From assembly GCA_023392535.1 (NCBI GenBank), contig JAEVYY010000024.1:162014-226013 (forward strand): DNA of 64,000 nucleotides, given 5' to 3'. A program made the position numbers and the translations under genes. The DNA comes from Bacillota bacterium (lineage in GTDB: Bacteria; Bacillota; Clostridia; Lachnospirales; Lachnospiraceae). This document shows, piece after piece, positions 52,582 to 61,948 of the stretch. The notes beneath the pieces were generated by a model, which ran no database searches, was not told where the DNA came from, and saw only the letters and a list, made by a program, of their open reading frames with translations. The number at the start of each line of letters is the position of its first letter. Positions within the stretch are counted from its first letter, which is position 1.

Positions 52582-54627
52582 TTACTCTCTATCCTTCCAG
52601 TATATTTCTATTACATCACCTTGTTCCAGGGCTTCCATATATTGTGCATCCAATCCGTTACGCCTTGTAACAATTCCGCTTCCTTTTACCTTTGATAAAT
52701 CAAAATCAATATAATCAAATATATCTACAAAAACATATTTTTGTTTACCACACATATGTATTGGCTGCCCATTTACCACAATCGCCATACGATTATCGTC
52801 TATACGCCTTTCACCTTCCTCATTGATTTGCTTATTCACGGAAGAAGCTACTTCTTTTTCTAAATACACGTCTTCCAAACTCCACACGACAGAAAAATTC
52901 TCAAATACCCTTGTGTTTGCATCTGCATATTTATTATTAACATATAAATTCAGTTCCCTGTCTATCACCACATCCATGAATTCCGCAATTTGTTCTACGG
53001 TATAATAATTCAGCATTTCAATGGTGTCATTTTCCTGAATCTCATAATAACCTGATTGCAATGTTCCATTCACACAAGCAAATTTAGGTAACTCAACTTT
53101 TTTATCGTTTACAACAATATGTAACGCAGCTGAATATTCTTGTAGTTTCCTGATTTCCATTCTTGCAGGTTCACCAAATGTCGATTCCCTTACTTCTATC
53201 ACGTCATTAGAATGAATTTTCTGGGATATAGATGCCCGATCCCCATTCAATGTAATTTCTGCCGCTTCTCCCAGTTGCCCTCGTACAATCTTGCTCTTAC
53301 CATCCACGATAAAATTCAATTCTTTTCCTCGTCTTGGAAACAATGCTTCTTTCAAGAAGTTAGCCTGCATGGCAGCATCCACAATGGCTAATTTGTTATT
53401 ATCATATAACTTGATACGTTCTCCATTAAAAGTTACATAAATAAAATTATTACTTTGCTCGTAAAAATTAAGGCAAATGCCTATCGGAGTGACCAGGATA
53501 GAATCTTTTTCAATTCCCTCTTCCAGAAACTCAACGGATTGCATAACTTCTTTCCCACGCAATGCAACTCTTGCATTTTGAATGGAGAGTTCTGCTGCTA
53601 ATTTTTCCGTATAAGTAGGTATCTTTCCACCACCGCCTACTACAAATACAGCACTTACCGATTTATCACTATTTAATTGTTTGATTTTATCCGCTATTTG
53701 CTTCGTCATAGAATCCACAACGGGTGCCACTATTTCAAGAACTTCCTCCCTGGTTATCGTTTGAGGTAAAAGCATAATGTCCTCATAATCAATTACATCC
53801 TGTTCCGTAATGCCTCTTTTTATCTTTTCTGCCATTGAAAAGTCAACCAAACAATGCTGCGCAATGGCTTCTGTCAGACTGTCCCCCGCGCATGGCAACA
53901 TTCCAAATGCAATAATACTCCCATCCTTTGTAATTGATATATCGGATGTTCCTGCTCCTACATCTACAAGTGCAATATTCAGCATACGGAAATTTTCTGG
54001 TATCGCAATCTGGATTGCTGCAATAGGCTCTAATGTAAGATTAGCGACTTCTAATCCAGCCAAATCAACTGCTCGATACAGACCGTCCACTACATCATCT
54101 GGTAAAAATGTCGCAATCAACTCCTCTGAAATAGTGTGTGCCTTGTGACTTTCCAGATTGCTGATCGGATACCCATTCATAAAATAACGAATCACAGAAT
54201 AACCCACACAGTAAAACTTATCTTCTAAGGTATCGTTCTTCTGAAACTCGGAATATGCCTTCTCCACACCAGCAGAATTCAACGCATAAATATCCTCTGA
54301 TGTAATGATTTTATCTCCACCAAGTTCCATCTCCACAAATGTTTTTACAGTGCGTAATACACGTCCCGCCGCAGCGATGCAGACTTCTGTTAATTTTCTA
54401 CCAATTCGCAGTTCCAGTCCTTCTTTCACTTCTTTTATGGTTTGTCCCACTTTATTGATATCATGAATCTGCCCATCTAACATAGCTCTGGTCTCATGTT
54501 CTTTTATCTCTTGTGCAACTACAAAGAACTTTTCTCCTGATTTATATCCGACTGTCCCAACGATACTCCTTGTTCCTATATCCAATCCAAACACCAGTTG
54601 TCCCGGGTATTGATCTGCACCCATCAT
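52582..54627 (-). CDS. Large FtsA/PilM-like actin-fold ATPase
   Basis: The 681-residue protein has an FtsA-type core (about residues 10-390): phosphate 1 GLDIGTRSIVG, phosphate 2 VDVGAGTSDI, adenosine motif FVVGGGGKIP. A C-terminal extension of about 290 residues follows, rich in short beta-like stretches. Standard FtsA is about 420 residues and has a C-terminal amphipathic helix; this protein shows no clear membrane anchor. It is probably a cell-division-related paralogue, but its role is unproven. Its start overlaps the coaE stop (ATGA), so translation is coupled. Confidence 0.8.
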   Translation of the reverse strand: MMGADQYPGQLVFGLDIGTRSIVGTVGYKSGEKFFVVAQEIKEHETRAMLDGQIHDINKVGQTIKEVKEGLELRIGRKLTEVCIAAAGRVLRTVKTFVEMELGGDKIITSEDIYALNSAGVEKAYSEFQKNDTLEDKFYCVGYSVIRYFMNGYPISNLESHKAHTISEELIATFLPDDVVDGLYRAVDLAGLEVANLTLEPIAAIQIAIPENFRMLNIALVDVGAGTSDISITKDGSIIAFGMLPCAGDSLTEAIAQHCLVDFSMAEKIKRGITEQDVIDYEDIMLLPQTITREEVLEIVAPVVDSMTKQIADKIKQLNSDKSVSAVFVVGGGGKIPTYTEKLAAELSIQNARVALRGKEVMQSVEFLEEGIEKDSILVTPIGICLNFYEQSNNFIYVTFNGERIKLYDNNKLAIVDAAMQANFLKEALFPRRGKELNFIVDGKSKIVRGQLGEAAEITLNGDRASISQKIHSNDVIEVRESTFGEPARMEIRKLQEYSAALHIVVNDKKVELPKFACVNGTLQSGYYEIQENDTIEMLNYYTVEQIAEFMDVVIDRELNLYVNNKYADANTRVFENFSVVWSLEDVYLEKEVASSVNKQINEEGERRIDDNRMAIVVNGQPIHMCGKQKYVFVDIFDYIDFDLSKVKGSGIVTRRNGLDAQYMEALEQGDVIEIYWKDRE

Positions 54628-55220
54628 AGGTATCCCCCCAATTTTTTATCAATCTGATTATATGTGCTTTCTATCGCACCACTATTATCAATTACTACCT
54701 TACAAAAGGTTCGAAAAAGTTGTTCTGGTAGTTGTTTTTTCATAATTAGCGTGATTTTATCATCTGAATATCCGCGTGATTTTTTTAAGCGCTCCCGTCT
54801 GACATCTTCCCTTGCATAAATATACCACAATTCATCCAATATTGTCTCATAATGTTCCTCAATTAATAATGCTGCTTCCAAAAAAAAGAAATCAAACTGA
54901 TTCCATTTTTTCTCCTTTGCAAGCTCACACCTGATATAATCCTTCACGGAAGGATGGACGATTGCATTAACTTTCTGTAGCATTTCCTTATCTTTAAAAA
55001 CCACAGAAGCCATTTTCCCTTTGTCAATGGTACCATCCATATTAAGTATCCCGGTCCCAAGCAGAGCCACTAATTTTTGATAACAGATTTGTCCTGGTTC
55101 TTCTAATTTATGAGCTATTTCATCTGCAAAAATAATTTTGCAATTATAATGCTCTCTTATATAGGATAATATTTCAGATTTACCAGAACCTACACCACCA
55201 GTTATCCCTATTGTCCGCAT
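54624..55220 (-). CDS. coaE: Dephospho-CoA kinase
   Basis: The 198-residue P-loop kinase phosphorylates dephospho-CoA to CoA. The Walker A GITGGVGSGKSE is at the start, and VVIDNSG lies near the end. Length is normal. It lies 61 bp after polA and overlaps the FtsA-like gene by 4 bp, so polA-coaE-FtsA-like-MBL probably form one transcript. Confidence 0.96.
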   Translation of the reverse strand: MRTIGITGGVGSGKSEILSYIREHYNCKIIFADEIAHKLEEPGQICYQKLVALLGTGILNMDGTIDKGKMASVVFKDKEMLQKVNAIVHPSVKDYIRCELAKEKKWNQFDFFFLEAALLIEEHYETILDELWYIYAREDVRRERLKKSRGYSDDKITLIMKKQLPEQLFRTFCKVVIDNSGAIESTYNQIDKKLGGYL

Positions 55221-55281
55221 CTTGATCTTTCCTCATTTCCGTATTGTCTTCCGGTCTCTATCATCAAAGGGCCTTTATTTG

Positions 55282-57942
55282 TTACTTCGCTTCATACCAA
55301 TTATCACCCGTATGAAGATCAATTTCTAAGGTCACTGCAAGGTCTGCTGCCTCTTTCATTTGCTTTTCAAGTATGGATTCTACTTGTTTTAATTCATCCT
55401 GATTGGTCTCAATTAATAATTCATCATGCACTTGCAAAATAAGCTTTGATTGTAATCCTTCTTTTCGTAGTTCCTGCCAAACTTTCAGCATCGCAATTTT
55501 GATGATGTCTGCTGCTGTTCCCTGAATCGGGGAATTCATTGCCACCCTCTCCCCAAAAGAACGTTGCATGAAATTACTTGACTTTAATTCAGGAATCGGC
55601 CTTCTTCTTCCAAACAAAGTGGTTACAAATCCATCTTGTTTTGCCTGTTCTACCAAATTGTCCAAAAATTTTTTAACATCCGGATAAGTTGCAAAATATT
55701 GTTCAATATAGCCTGCTGCTTCTTTTCTCGTAATGCTAAGATCTTGGCTTAAACCAAACGAACTGATTCCATATACGATTCCAAAATTTACTGCTTTCGC
55801 ATTTCTTCTCTGCAGATCAGTTACTTCTTCAAACGGAATATGGAATACCTGAGAAGCTGTTATCCTATGAATATCCTGATCTGTCTTATAGGCTTCAATC
55901 AACTGTTTATCTCCTGACATATGTGCCAGAATCCTGAGTTCTATCTGCGAATAATCAGCATCCATAAAAAGATATCCATCCTTTGGTACAAACACCTTAC
56001 GAATCATTCTGCCAAGTTCCATTCTCATTGGAATATTCTGAAGATTTGGCTCTGTGGAACTGATTCTTCCCGTTGCTGTTATTGTCTGATTAAATGTACT
56101 GTGAATCCGATTGTCTTTAGCGATACAATTCGCTAATCCATCTGCATAAGTCGACTTTAATTTAGTTAGACCTCTATATTCTAATATATCCGCTACAATG
56201 GGATATTCATCTCCCAATTTCTCCAAAATATCAGCGGCTGTAGAATACCCTGTTTTTGTTTTTTTTCCGCCTGGTATACCTAGTTTTTCAAATAAAACTT
56301 CACCCAGCTGCTTAGGAGAATTAATGTTAAATTCCATACCTGCTGTTTTATGTATTATTTCTTCTAATTCCTGAATACGCCCTACTAAGGCTTCCCCATA
56401 TTTTACTAATTCATTTCGTCTAATACCGATGCCTTCCTGCTCCATGTCATATAGTACAAGCGTCAGCGGCATTTCCAACTCATGAAATAGCTTATCCATT
56501 CCCGCTTCTTTCAATGATTTTTCCAATATATCCGTTGCTTTCCATATGGTATAAGCATAAAAACATGCATAGGTAATCAATTCTTCTGCGTTGTTACTCT
56601 CTGCCTCCACAAAAGACATTTTTCCCAATACCTGCTCTCTGGAAGGTATTAAAATGCCAAGATATTCTTTTGCAATATCTTCGATAGCATAATTGTTTTT
56701 TAATGGATTTAATAAGTATGCTGCTAATTGCACGTCAAATAAACCTTCCGTACTGTCTGTCTGGAAGTATCCATAATCATGTTTCAGATGGAACCCTGTA
56801 AGTATGGTTTTGTTCTGTGTATTTACTGCTAATTGTCTAACTTTATCAATTAGATATTGTTTTGTCACAAAACCCTGAGACTTAAGGAAATAACTGTTTT
56901 GTTCTCCAAATGCAATTGCAATCCCAATAAAATCTTTATCCGCCTTACTGTCTTCAAGAATAACATAAGATTTTAGTATTGCATTTTGAGCAAGCTGAAA
57001 CACGATTTCAACCTCTTCTAGTTCTATCACTTCTTTGAAATAAGTCGTTTGCTCATTCTGTGTTGTATGCTCACTGTCAAATCTTTTTAAGAAGTTCTTA
57101 AATTCTAATCTTTGAAACCACTCATAAGCTTTTTTTGTATATAAATTTTCTAACTTAGCCGTTTCAAACTCATATTTAATGTCTGCATCGATTTCTATTG
57201 TAGCCAGTATCTTACTAAGATCTGCTAACTCTCTATTTTCTTCCAAGGAAGTCTTAATACTTTTTTTTGTAATTTCCCCGATATGTGCATAAATTCCTTC
57301 TATTGAACCATATTTTTTCATTAATTCAGTCGCTGTTTTTTCACCAACTTTAGGAACTCCCGGGATATTATCTGCTGTATCTCCCATCAATGCTTTCAAT
57401 TCAATAAATTGTAATGGAGTCAGCTGATATTTTGCAAACACATCTTTTGCATAATAATCTTCTACTTCCGTTTTATTGCCTTTCGTTTTCGGTATACGAA
57501 TTCGGATACGATCGGATGCAATTTGCAACAAATCTCTATCGCCCGATACTAACGAAACTTCTAACCCTTCTCGCTCAGCGCGCTTTGCCATCGTTCCAAG
57601 AATGTCATCCGCTTCCAAACCTGGTTGCTCCATGATCGTAACTCCCATTGCCATTAATACTTCCTTCATGATCGGGATCTGTTCTCTCAGCTCCTGTGGC
57701 ATCGGTTTTCTAGTCCCTTTATACGCTTCAAATAACTGATGACGAAAGGTAGGTTCTTTGACATCAAAAGCAACCATCAAATATTCTGCTTTTTCTTCTT
57801 CCAAAATTTTAAAAAGAATATTCAAAAATCCATACACCGCATTGGTAGGAATTCCTTCCGCATTTGTCAAATTAGGAATAGCATAAAATGCTCTGTTTAA
57901 AATACTGTTTCCATCTATTAGAACTAATTTCCCATGTTTCAT
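55282..57942 (-). CDS. polA: DNA polymerase I
   Basis: The 886-residue protein has an N-terminal 5' nuclease (LIDGNSILNRAFYAI, then QPGLEADDILG), a degenerate 3'-5' exonuclease region and a family A polymerase domain with motifs A (DADYSQIELRILAHMSGD), B (RRNAKAVNFGIVYG) and C (QVHDELLIE). The acidic DxE proofreading site of E. coli PolI is not recognisable, so it probably lacks proofreading. It works in Okazaki fragment maturation and repair. The frame opens at 57978, but AAAGGGG favours the ATG at 57942. Confidence 0.95.
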   Translation of the reverse strand: MKHGKLVLIDGNSILNRAFYAIPNLTNAEGIPTNAVYGFLNILFKILEEEKAEYLMVAFDVKEPTFRHQLFEAYKGTRKPMPQELREQIPIMKEVLMAMGVTIMEQPGLEADDILGTMAKRAEREGLEVSLVSGDRDLLQIASDRIRIRIPKTKGNKTEVEDYYAKDVFAKYQLTPLQFIELKALMGDTADNIPGVPKVGEKTATELMKKYGSIEGIYAHIGEITKKSIKTSLEENRELADLSKILATIEIDADIKYEFETAKLENLYTKKAYEWFQRLEFKNFLKRFDSEHTTQNEQTTYFKEVIELEEVEIVFQLAQNAILKSYVILEDSKADKDFIGIAIAFGEQNSYFLKSQGFVTKQYLIDKVRQLAVNTQNKTILTGFHLKHDYGYFQTDSTEGLFDVQLAAYLLNPLKNNYAIEDIAKEYLGILIPSREQVLGKMSFVEAESNNAEELITYACFYAYTIWKATDILEKSLKEAGMDKLFHELEMPLTLVLYDMEQEGIGIRRNELVKYGEALVGRIQELEEIIHKTAGMEFNINSPKQLGEVLFEKLGIPGGKKTKTGYSTAADILEKLGDEYPIVADILEYRGLTKLKSTYADGLANCIAKDNRIHSTFNQTITATGRISSTEPNLQNIPMRMELGRMIRKVFVPKDGYLFMDADYSQIELRILAHMSGDKQLIEAYKTDQDIHRITASQVFHIPFEEVTDLQRRNAKAVNFGIVYGISSFGLSQDLSITRKEAAGYIEQYFATYPDVKKFLDNLVEQAKQDGFVTTLFGRRRPIPELKSSNFMQRSFGERVAMNSPIQGTAADIIKIAMLKVWQELRKEGLQSKLILQVHDELLIETNQDELKQVESILEKQMKEAADLAVTLEIDLHTGDNWYEAK

Positions 57943-57977
57943 ATACTTATTTACCCCTTTCGTGCTACTTGTTGTCA

Positions 57978-58295
57978 TTACACAACATCCAGCAACACTG
58001 ACAATAAGATGAGTACACCTGCAACTTTTAAAATTGTATGAATGATATGTAAGTGCCTCTTCCTTCTCAAATAATATCGAGTAATCACCAACTTTTCTGA
58101 TAATTCTTTATCGACATCCAAAGTACTACCATCCTCCAGTCGTTGCATTCCTTCCGTAATCAAATATTGTATCGTTAATTCTTCTTTACAACTAGCGCAA
58201 GATTCTAAATGTTCCGCAAAAATAGCTAGCTCCTTCTCATTCAATTCATTATGAAAATATAGCGGAATCATCTGTTCAAACTCTTTACAGTTCAT
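57978..58295 (-). CDS. zf-HC2 anti-sigma-like membrane protein
   Basis: The 105-residue protein has an N-terminal zf-HC2 zinc finger (HLESCASCKEEL) and a single C-terminal membrane helix (TILKVAGVLILLSVLLDVV). It resembles anti-sigma factor or RskA/RsiW-like anchors, but no sigma factor gene is adjacent. AAGGAG precedes the ATG at 58295. Its stop (TAATG) overlaps an in-frame ATG of the polA frame, so polA expression may be linked to it. Confidence 0.72.
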   Translation of the reverse strand: MNCKEFEQMIPLYFHNELNEKELAIFAEHLESCASCKEELTIQYLITEGMQRLEDGSTLDVDKELSEKLVITRYYLRRKRHLHIIHTILKVAGVLILLSVLLDVV

Positions 58296-58345
58296 ATGAA
58301 ACTCCTTCGCATCTACCACTTCTCAACTGTAAACTTAATAGTTTT

Positions 58346-58374
58346 ATTTTAGCATAGGATATGTCATCTGACAA
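58346..58374 (-). promoter_or_regulatory. Sigma-A promoter of the zf-HC2/polA unit
   Basis: TTGTCA (58369-58374) and TAAAAT (58346-58351) are 17 bp apart on the minus strand, 50 bp before the zf-HC2 gene. Confidence 0.68.
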
Positions 58375-58390
58375 ATAGCAAAAGATTATA

Positions 58391-58426
58391 AGACAAAACA
58401 ATGCTGTCAATAAAAGATTGACAGCA
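58391..58426 (-). terminator. Terminator after the mecA-like gene
   Basis: TGCTGTCAA (58402-58410) pairs with TTGACAGCA (58418-58426), followed on the minus strand by TTGTTTTG. It lies 9 bp after the mecA-like stop codon. Confidence 0.72.
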
Positions 58427-58435
58427 CCATATTCT

Positions 58436-59164
58436 TTATTTTTTATATATTTTTCTAAAAACAGGAAACGCATTATCTTGGGCTACACAAATACATTGCT
58501 CCTTTAAATAGGCATAACGTGCAATATTACTGGTATCCAAATGTGAAAATTCCAAAGCTAGACGGCATACTAGCAGATACTTCTCCTTTTTACATCTTGC
58601 TTTTTCTATCACCATATAGTAGGAATTTGATTTATCATCTTTAAATACACTGCCTTTTACATAAAAATGTTCCGGAACTTCTCTACAAAAAGCACCTATA
58701 TCTGACAAACTGCTAAATTTACAGATACACAGTTGAGGAGTATCTAATACTTCTGAAATCTTTTTTGTCTTATCATTTTTCTTTTTCAGGGAACCTAGTG
58801 CTTTGACACTTTTTTCTTTCTTTTCAGTTCCTATCAATTCTCCAACCGTCTCCAAAAATGTCTCTGCTTTTTCTTCTCCTAATCTAACAGCAATCTCTTT
58901 GGATAACTCTTCCGGTGTTATTTCTCTGCTGGAGAATGTGATTGCCAATCCCATCTTAGGCAATGGCTGCAACTGTAGCTGCATCATACCATTAGAATGC
59001 TCGTATCCAACTTCATCTCCTGCCTTGTCGATTAACAATTCTACAAAATCTTTTACTTTTTTATTTTTTTTAATAAAGTCTTCAATTTCTAAATTATAAG
59101 ATTCCATTTCTTCTTTAGAGATTACACAGCGAACTGTATTCTCATCGATTTTTGTAAATTTCAT
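58436..59164 (-). CDS. mecA: Adaptor protein MecA-like
   Basis: The 242-residue protein starts MKFTKIDENTVRCVISKEEM and has the N-terminal substrate-recognition domain and C-terminal ClpC-binding domain of the MecA family (ELLIDKAGDEVGYEHSNG and the C-terminal ICVAQDNAFPVFRKIY). MecA targets proteins such as competence regulators to the ClpCP protease. The middle part (about 80-130) is charged and less conserved. It is a single-gene unit with a terminator. Confidence 0.85.
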   Translation of the reverse strand: MKFTKIDENTVRCVISKEEMESYNLEIEDFIKKNKKVKDFVELLIDKAGDEVGYEHSNGMMQLQLQPLPKMGLAITFSSREITPEELSKEIAVRLGEEKAETFLETVGELIGTEKKEKSVKALGSLKKKNDKTKKISEVLDTPQLCICKFSSLSDIGAFCREVPEHFYVKGSVFKDDKSNSYYMVIEKARCKKEKYLLVCRLALEFSHLDTSNIARYAYLKEQCICVAQDNAFPVFRKIYKK

Positions 59165-59275
59165 GATCCCGTATCTTTCTTTTCTATATTTTGTGTACTG
59201 ATAAATTGATTATAACAAATTTTTCATTTCATTACCACTGCACAATTATGCCAACTTCATTTCTTTCTATAATTT

Positions 59276-59926
59276 TTATTTTACTTTAATTTTTAATAAC
59301 TTTACAATCTCTAAAGCCTGCGCAGGTGCAATTTGTATTCCTACCAACTCTTGCATGGTATCTGATATAATAGGTTCTGCAAAATCACATTGAGAAAAAT
59401 CAAAATTATGTAATGGGGTATGAAAAAAATTCGTTCCAATAAATTTTGTGTCGATCGCTTCCCACTTTTTATACTTTATTTCGGATAGAAATGCATCTGT
59501 CAAATCACTTTGTGTCATTCCCACCTGTTCAAAATACGAACCATTAAAATTTACATACTGCATATTGCAATCTACCATTTTCAAATTTTTTATGACTGCA
59601 TTGTGAAAATCGCTGCCTAAAAATTTGCAATGATAGAATTCACAACGATTCCAGTAGCTTTCAGAAAAATTACTATTAGAAAAATCGCATTGATTAAATC
59701 TCATATCTATAAAGCTCGCTTTCTCAAAATCACACTTTATAAATACGCACTTTTCCAGAATGCTACCTGAAAAATCTTGCTTATTAAAATCTATTCCTTC
59801 TGCTTCATGATTCTCTAAATGAATATTTTTAACTTCTTCCTCTTCCTCTAAACTATTTATATAATTCTGCATACTTTCTATGGGAATTTGTTGCTGTAGT
59901 ATTTGCGGCAATGCAATTTTTAACAT
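59276..59926 (-). CDS. Pentapeptide-repeat protein
   Basis: The 216-residue protein is made of repeated A(D/N)LXX-type pentapeptides, clear from about residue 45 to 165 (for example CDFEKASFIDMRFNQCDFSN). This gives a right-handed quadrilateral beta helix. Such proteins include DNA-gyrase protectors of the Qnr/MfpA type, but the sequence does not prove that role. Its size is near Qnr. A GGAG lies before the ATG at 59926; the frame is open to 59956. It is preceded by an AT-rich gap and is probably monocistronic. Confidence 0.78.
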   Translation of the reverse strand: MLKIALPQILQQQIPIESMQNYINSLEEEEEVKNIHLENHEAEGIDFNKQDFSGSILEKCVFIKCDFEKASFIDMRFNQCDFSNSNFSESYWNRCEFYHCKFLGSDFHNAVIKNLKMVDCNMQYVNFNGSYFEQVGMTQSDLTDAFLSEIKYKKWEAIDTKFIGTNFFHTPLHNFDFSQCDFAEPIISDTMQELVGIQIAPAQALEIVKLLKIKVK

Positions 59927-60013
59927 AAAATCAATATCTCCAAACATACGTATCATAATTTATAGAGTGTTATAGCCTTTTTAATAGTACACCTAGTATT
60001 AAAATATGGCAAC

Positions 60014-60046
60014 TAAAAAAGGCCCCGCTTTCTACTAGGCCCTCTT
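60014..60046. terminator. Possible weak terminator
   Basis: AAAAGGCC and GGCC followed by TCTTTT can pair around a 12-base loop in the gap between the DUF6273 stop and the pentapeptide-repeat gene. The pairing is short, so it is only a candidate. Confidence 0.4.
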
Positions 60047-60126
60047 TTATTTCACTTTGCTATATTTTTGTAAGTCAATATCGAATCATATTCAAAATTT
60101 CTATTGCTTTTGTAATTACTTTTCAT

Positions 60127-60723
60127 TTACTGATTATGAACAAAGATCGTAGTGTTAAAGATACAAAACGGGCGGGCGGCATGATTACAGAAACAGTCGC
60201 CAAAGTCGATAATGCCATCTGAAGAAATGCAACAAACTGCAGTTTTGTAGTCATTACACGGTGTAGACCACGGAGTTGCAGTCCACCACCATTCATCGAT
60301 ATTCAATAAAATATCTCTATTTTCGCGATACATATCTACTGTAAGTAATCCAACTTGATCTTCTGATTCCAATACTCCATATTCTTTCTGACCATCCAGA
60401 GACAACTGATCCGTACTAATCGGATTGAGATATCCTTCTCCAATATTCTTTACCAGGTTCATAAGAAATTCATTATTGAGATAGGCCCGGATACTACTTG
60501 TCCGATAATCGTTGTTGGATGGATCAAATATTCTATCTTTAAGTATTCCTTTTAACAGGCAATGAAGCTTTCCGCCTTCTACCTTTAAAACAATCCAATC
60601 ATACCCACCTATCGCTATCATATCTCCTCTCTTAAGATGCTGCGCTCCTTCTTTTACTATTTCACTCAGCATATTGTTTGCTTTTTCTAATATTTTTTTT
60701 AATTCCATTATTTCATTTTTCAT
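60127..60723 (-). CDS. DUF6273 family protein
   Basis: The 198-residue protein begins with a short helical segment, followed by a DUF6273-type domain (GYDWIVLKVEGGKLHCLLKG, then SSIRAYLNNEF and the C-terminal DEWWWTATPWS). The family is found in gut Firmicutes, often in large surface or phage proteins; function is unknown. The frame opens at 60795, but GGAGGAACAAAAA precedes the ATG at 60723. It is divergent from the XRE gene, with an ATCGAAATTCCGAT dyad near its start. Confidence 0.68.
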   Translation of the reverse strand: MKNEIMELKKILEKANNMLSEIVKEGAQHLKRGDMIAIGGYDWIVLKVEGGKLHCLLKGILKDRIFDPSNNDYRTSSIRAYLNNEFLMNLVKNIGEGYLNPISTDQLSLDGQKEYGVLESEDQVGLLTVDMYRENRDILLNIDEWWWTATPWSTPCNDYKTAVCCISSDGIIDFGDCFCNHAARPFCIFNTTIFVHNQ

Positions 60724-60948
60724 TTTTTGTTCCTCCGCAGATAAATAAAAAATATATATTGATTTTACATCGGAATTTCGATATAATTTATGCATCTACA
60801 TCAGTCATTTTTATACATAAATGATTTCAATTAATTTATTTATATAACGTATTTCCGATATATTCATAGTATCACCGTTTTCTGTTATTGTCAATTCTAT
60901 TAAATCGGTTTTTAGACACATTATAAATTTTGAAAGGAAATAAAATAA

Positions 60949-61302
60949 ATGTATAAAATATTTAAAAATTTATTGGAAATTAACAAGGTATCTGTCTATA
61001 AAGTATCAAAAGACACTGGAATACCGTATTCTGCTCTATCTGAATGGAAGGCTGGGAGAAGTACGCCGAAAGCAGATAAATTACAAAAAATAGCCGACTA
61101 TTTTCATGTATCAATGGAATATTTAATGAGCGGAAAGGAACATGAGAATTATTCTGTTGAAGAGGCTGCATTATTTACTAAGGTCCTAAAAGATCAACAA
61201 TCTTTACGAATCATGAAATATTTCATGGCACTAAACAAAACAGAGAAAGATGAGATTGAAAATATGATTGCATACAAAATTAATAAAAAAGAAGAGAAAT
61301 GA
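60949..61302 (+). CDS. XRE-family helix-turn-helix regulator
   Basis: The 117-residue protein has an N-terminal XRE helix-turn-helix (VSVYKVSKDTGIPYSALSEW) and a short C-terminal helical tail. AAAGGAAATAAAATAA precedes the ATG. It is divergent from the DUF6273 gene and could be its regulator; only orientation supports this. Related small XRE repressors occur in mobile elements, but no integrase or phage genes are nearby. Confidence 0.85.
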   Translation: MYKIFKNLLEINKVSVYKVSKDTGIPYSALSEWKAGRSTPKADKLQKIADYFHVSMEYLMSGKEHENYSVEEAALFTKVLKDQQSLRIMKYFMALNKTEKDEIENMIAYKINKKEEK

Positions 61303-61310
61303 TTCTACTA

Positions 61311-61355
61311 AAAAAACTACTAACTTAACAAATATAGCTAGTAGTTTTCTTTTTA
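61311..61355. terminator. Bidirectional terminator
   Basis: AAAACTACTA (61313-61322) pairs with TAGTAGTTTT (61339-61348), with A/T runs on both sides. It lies between the convergent XRE and DfsB-like genes. Confidence 0.75.
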
Positions 61356-61369
61356 TATCAATAACTTGC

Positions 61370-61909
61370 TTATTTCATACAGCTTTTCTTATGCGCTTTG
61401 AGTTTCTTTATTGCCCAATCATAATGGCTTGCTGTAACACTCACGAAATAGGAGCCTAAAGTACTTCCGCCAACCCATTTATATACACCTTTTGAAAACA
61501 ATTCCTCATTAGAAAATGGTTCTGCCAAATGCAAGACCTCGTTATGAGATTTTCTCAGCATCTCTTTTGCTTCTTGCAGAGAAGTCCCCTGGTGCTTTTT
61601 CCAAAATTCTACATTCATATCGCCATATGTTTTCCAATTATAAGGGTTCGGAATAAATGGTTCATTTTCTCCATTTTGATTCGCCTGTACCCAATGAAGT
61701 AAAAGTTGGTGCCATTCATAGAGGTGAATCAAAACATCTCGAAGATTTTTATCCCTGCCCCAATGGGCTTCCTTCTTTTTTTCATCTGCCGAAAAATCAA
61801 ATGGAGTTGACAATTCTTTTTCTGACATTTCAGAAATAAGAATGTTCAGTTTCTCATAATTATTAGTTGCAGATGTTATCATATCCGACTTTGTTGTCGC
61901 TCTTCCCAT
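61370..61909 (-). CDS. ClbS/DfsB family four-helix protein
   Basis: The 179-residue protein starts MGRATTKSDMITSATNNYEK and has the GRDKNLRDVLIHLYEWHQLLL segment of the DfsB/ClbS (DUF1706) group, four-helix DinB-like proteins. ClbS itself is a colibactin resistance protein; here the role is unknown. AGGAGGATAATTAC precedes the ATG at 61909. It follows the zinc-ribbon gene by 39 bp and likely shares its transcript. Confidence 0.8.
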   Translation of the reverse strand: MGRATTKSDMITSATNNYEKLNILISEMSEKELSTPFDFSADEKKKEAHWGRDKNLRDVLIHLYEWHQLLLHWVQANQNGENEPFIPNPYNWKTYGDMNVEFWKKHQGTSLQEAKEMLRKSHNEVLHLAEPFSNEELFSKGVYKWVGGSTLGSYFVSVTASHYDWAIKKLKAHKKSCMK

Positions 61910-61948
61910 GTAATTATCCTCCTTCTGGTTGCAAGATAACAAACTAAC

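Noticed and set aside
58285..58473. A 62-codon frame overlapping the zf-HC2 start and the mecA terminator
   Set aside because: It overlaps a promoter, a terminator and two real genes, and shows no family resemblance.
60949..61302. XRE protein as an antitoxin of a toxin-antitoxin pair
   Set aside because: The neighbouring genes do not resemble known toxins and there is no overlapping partner frame.
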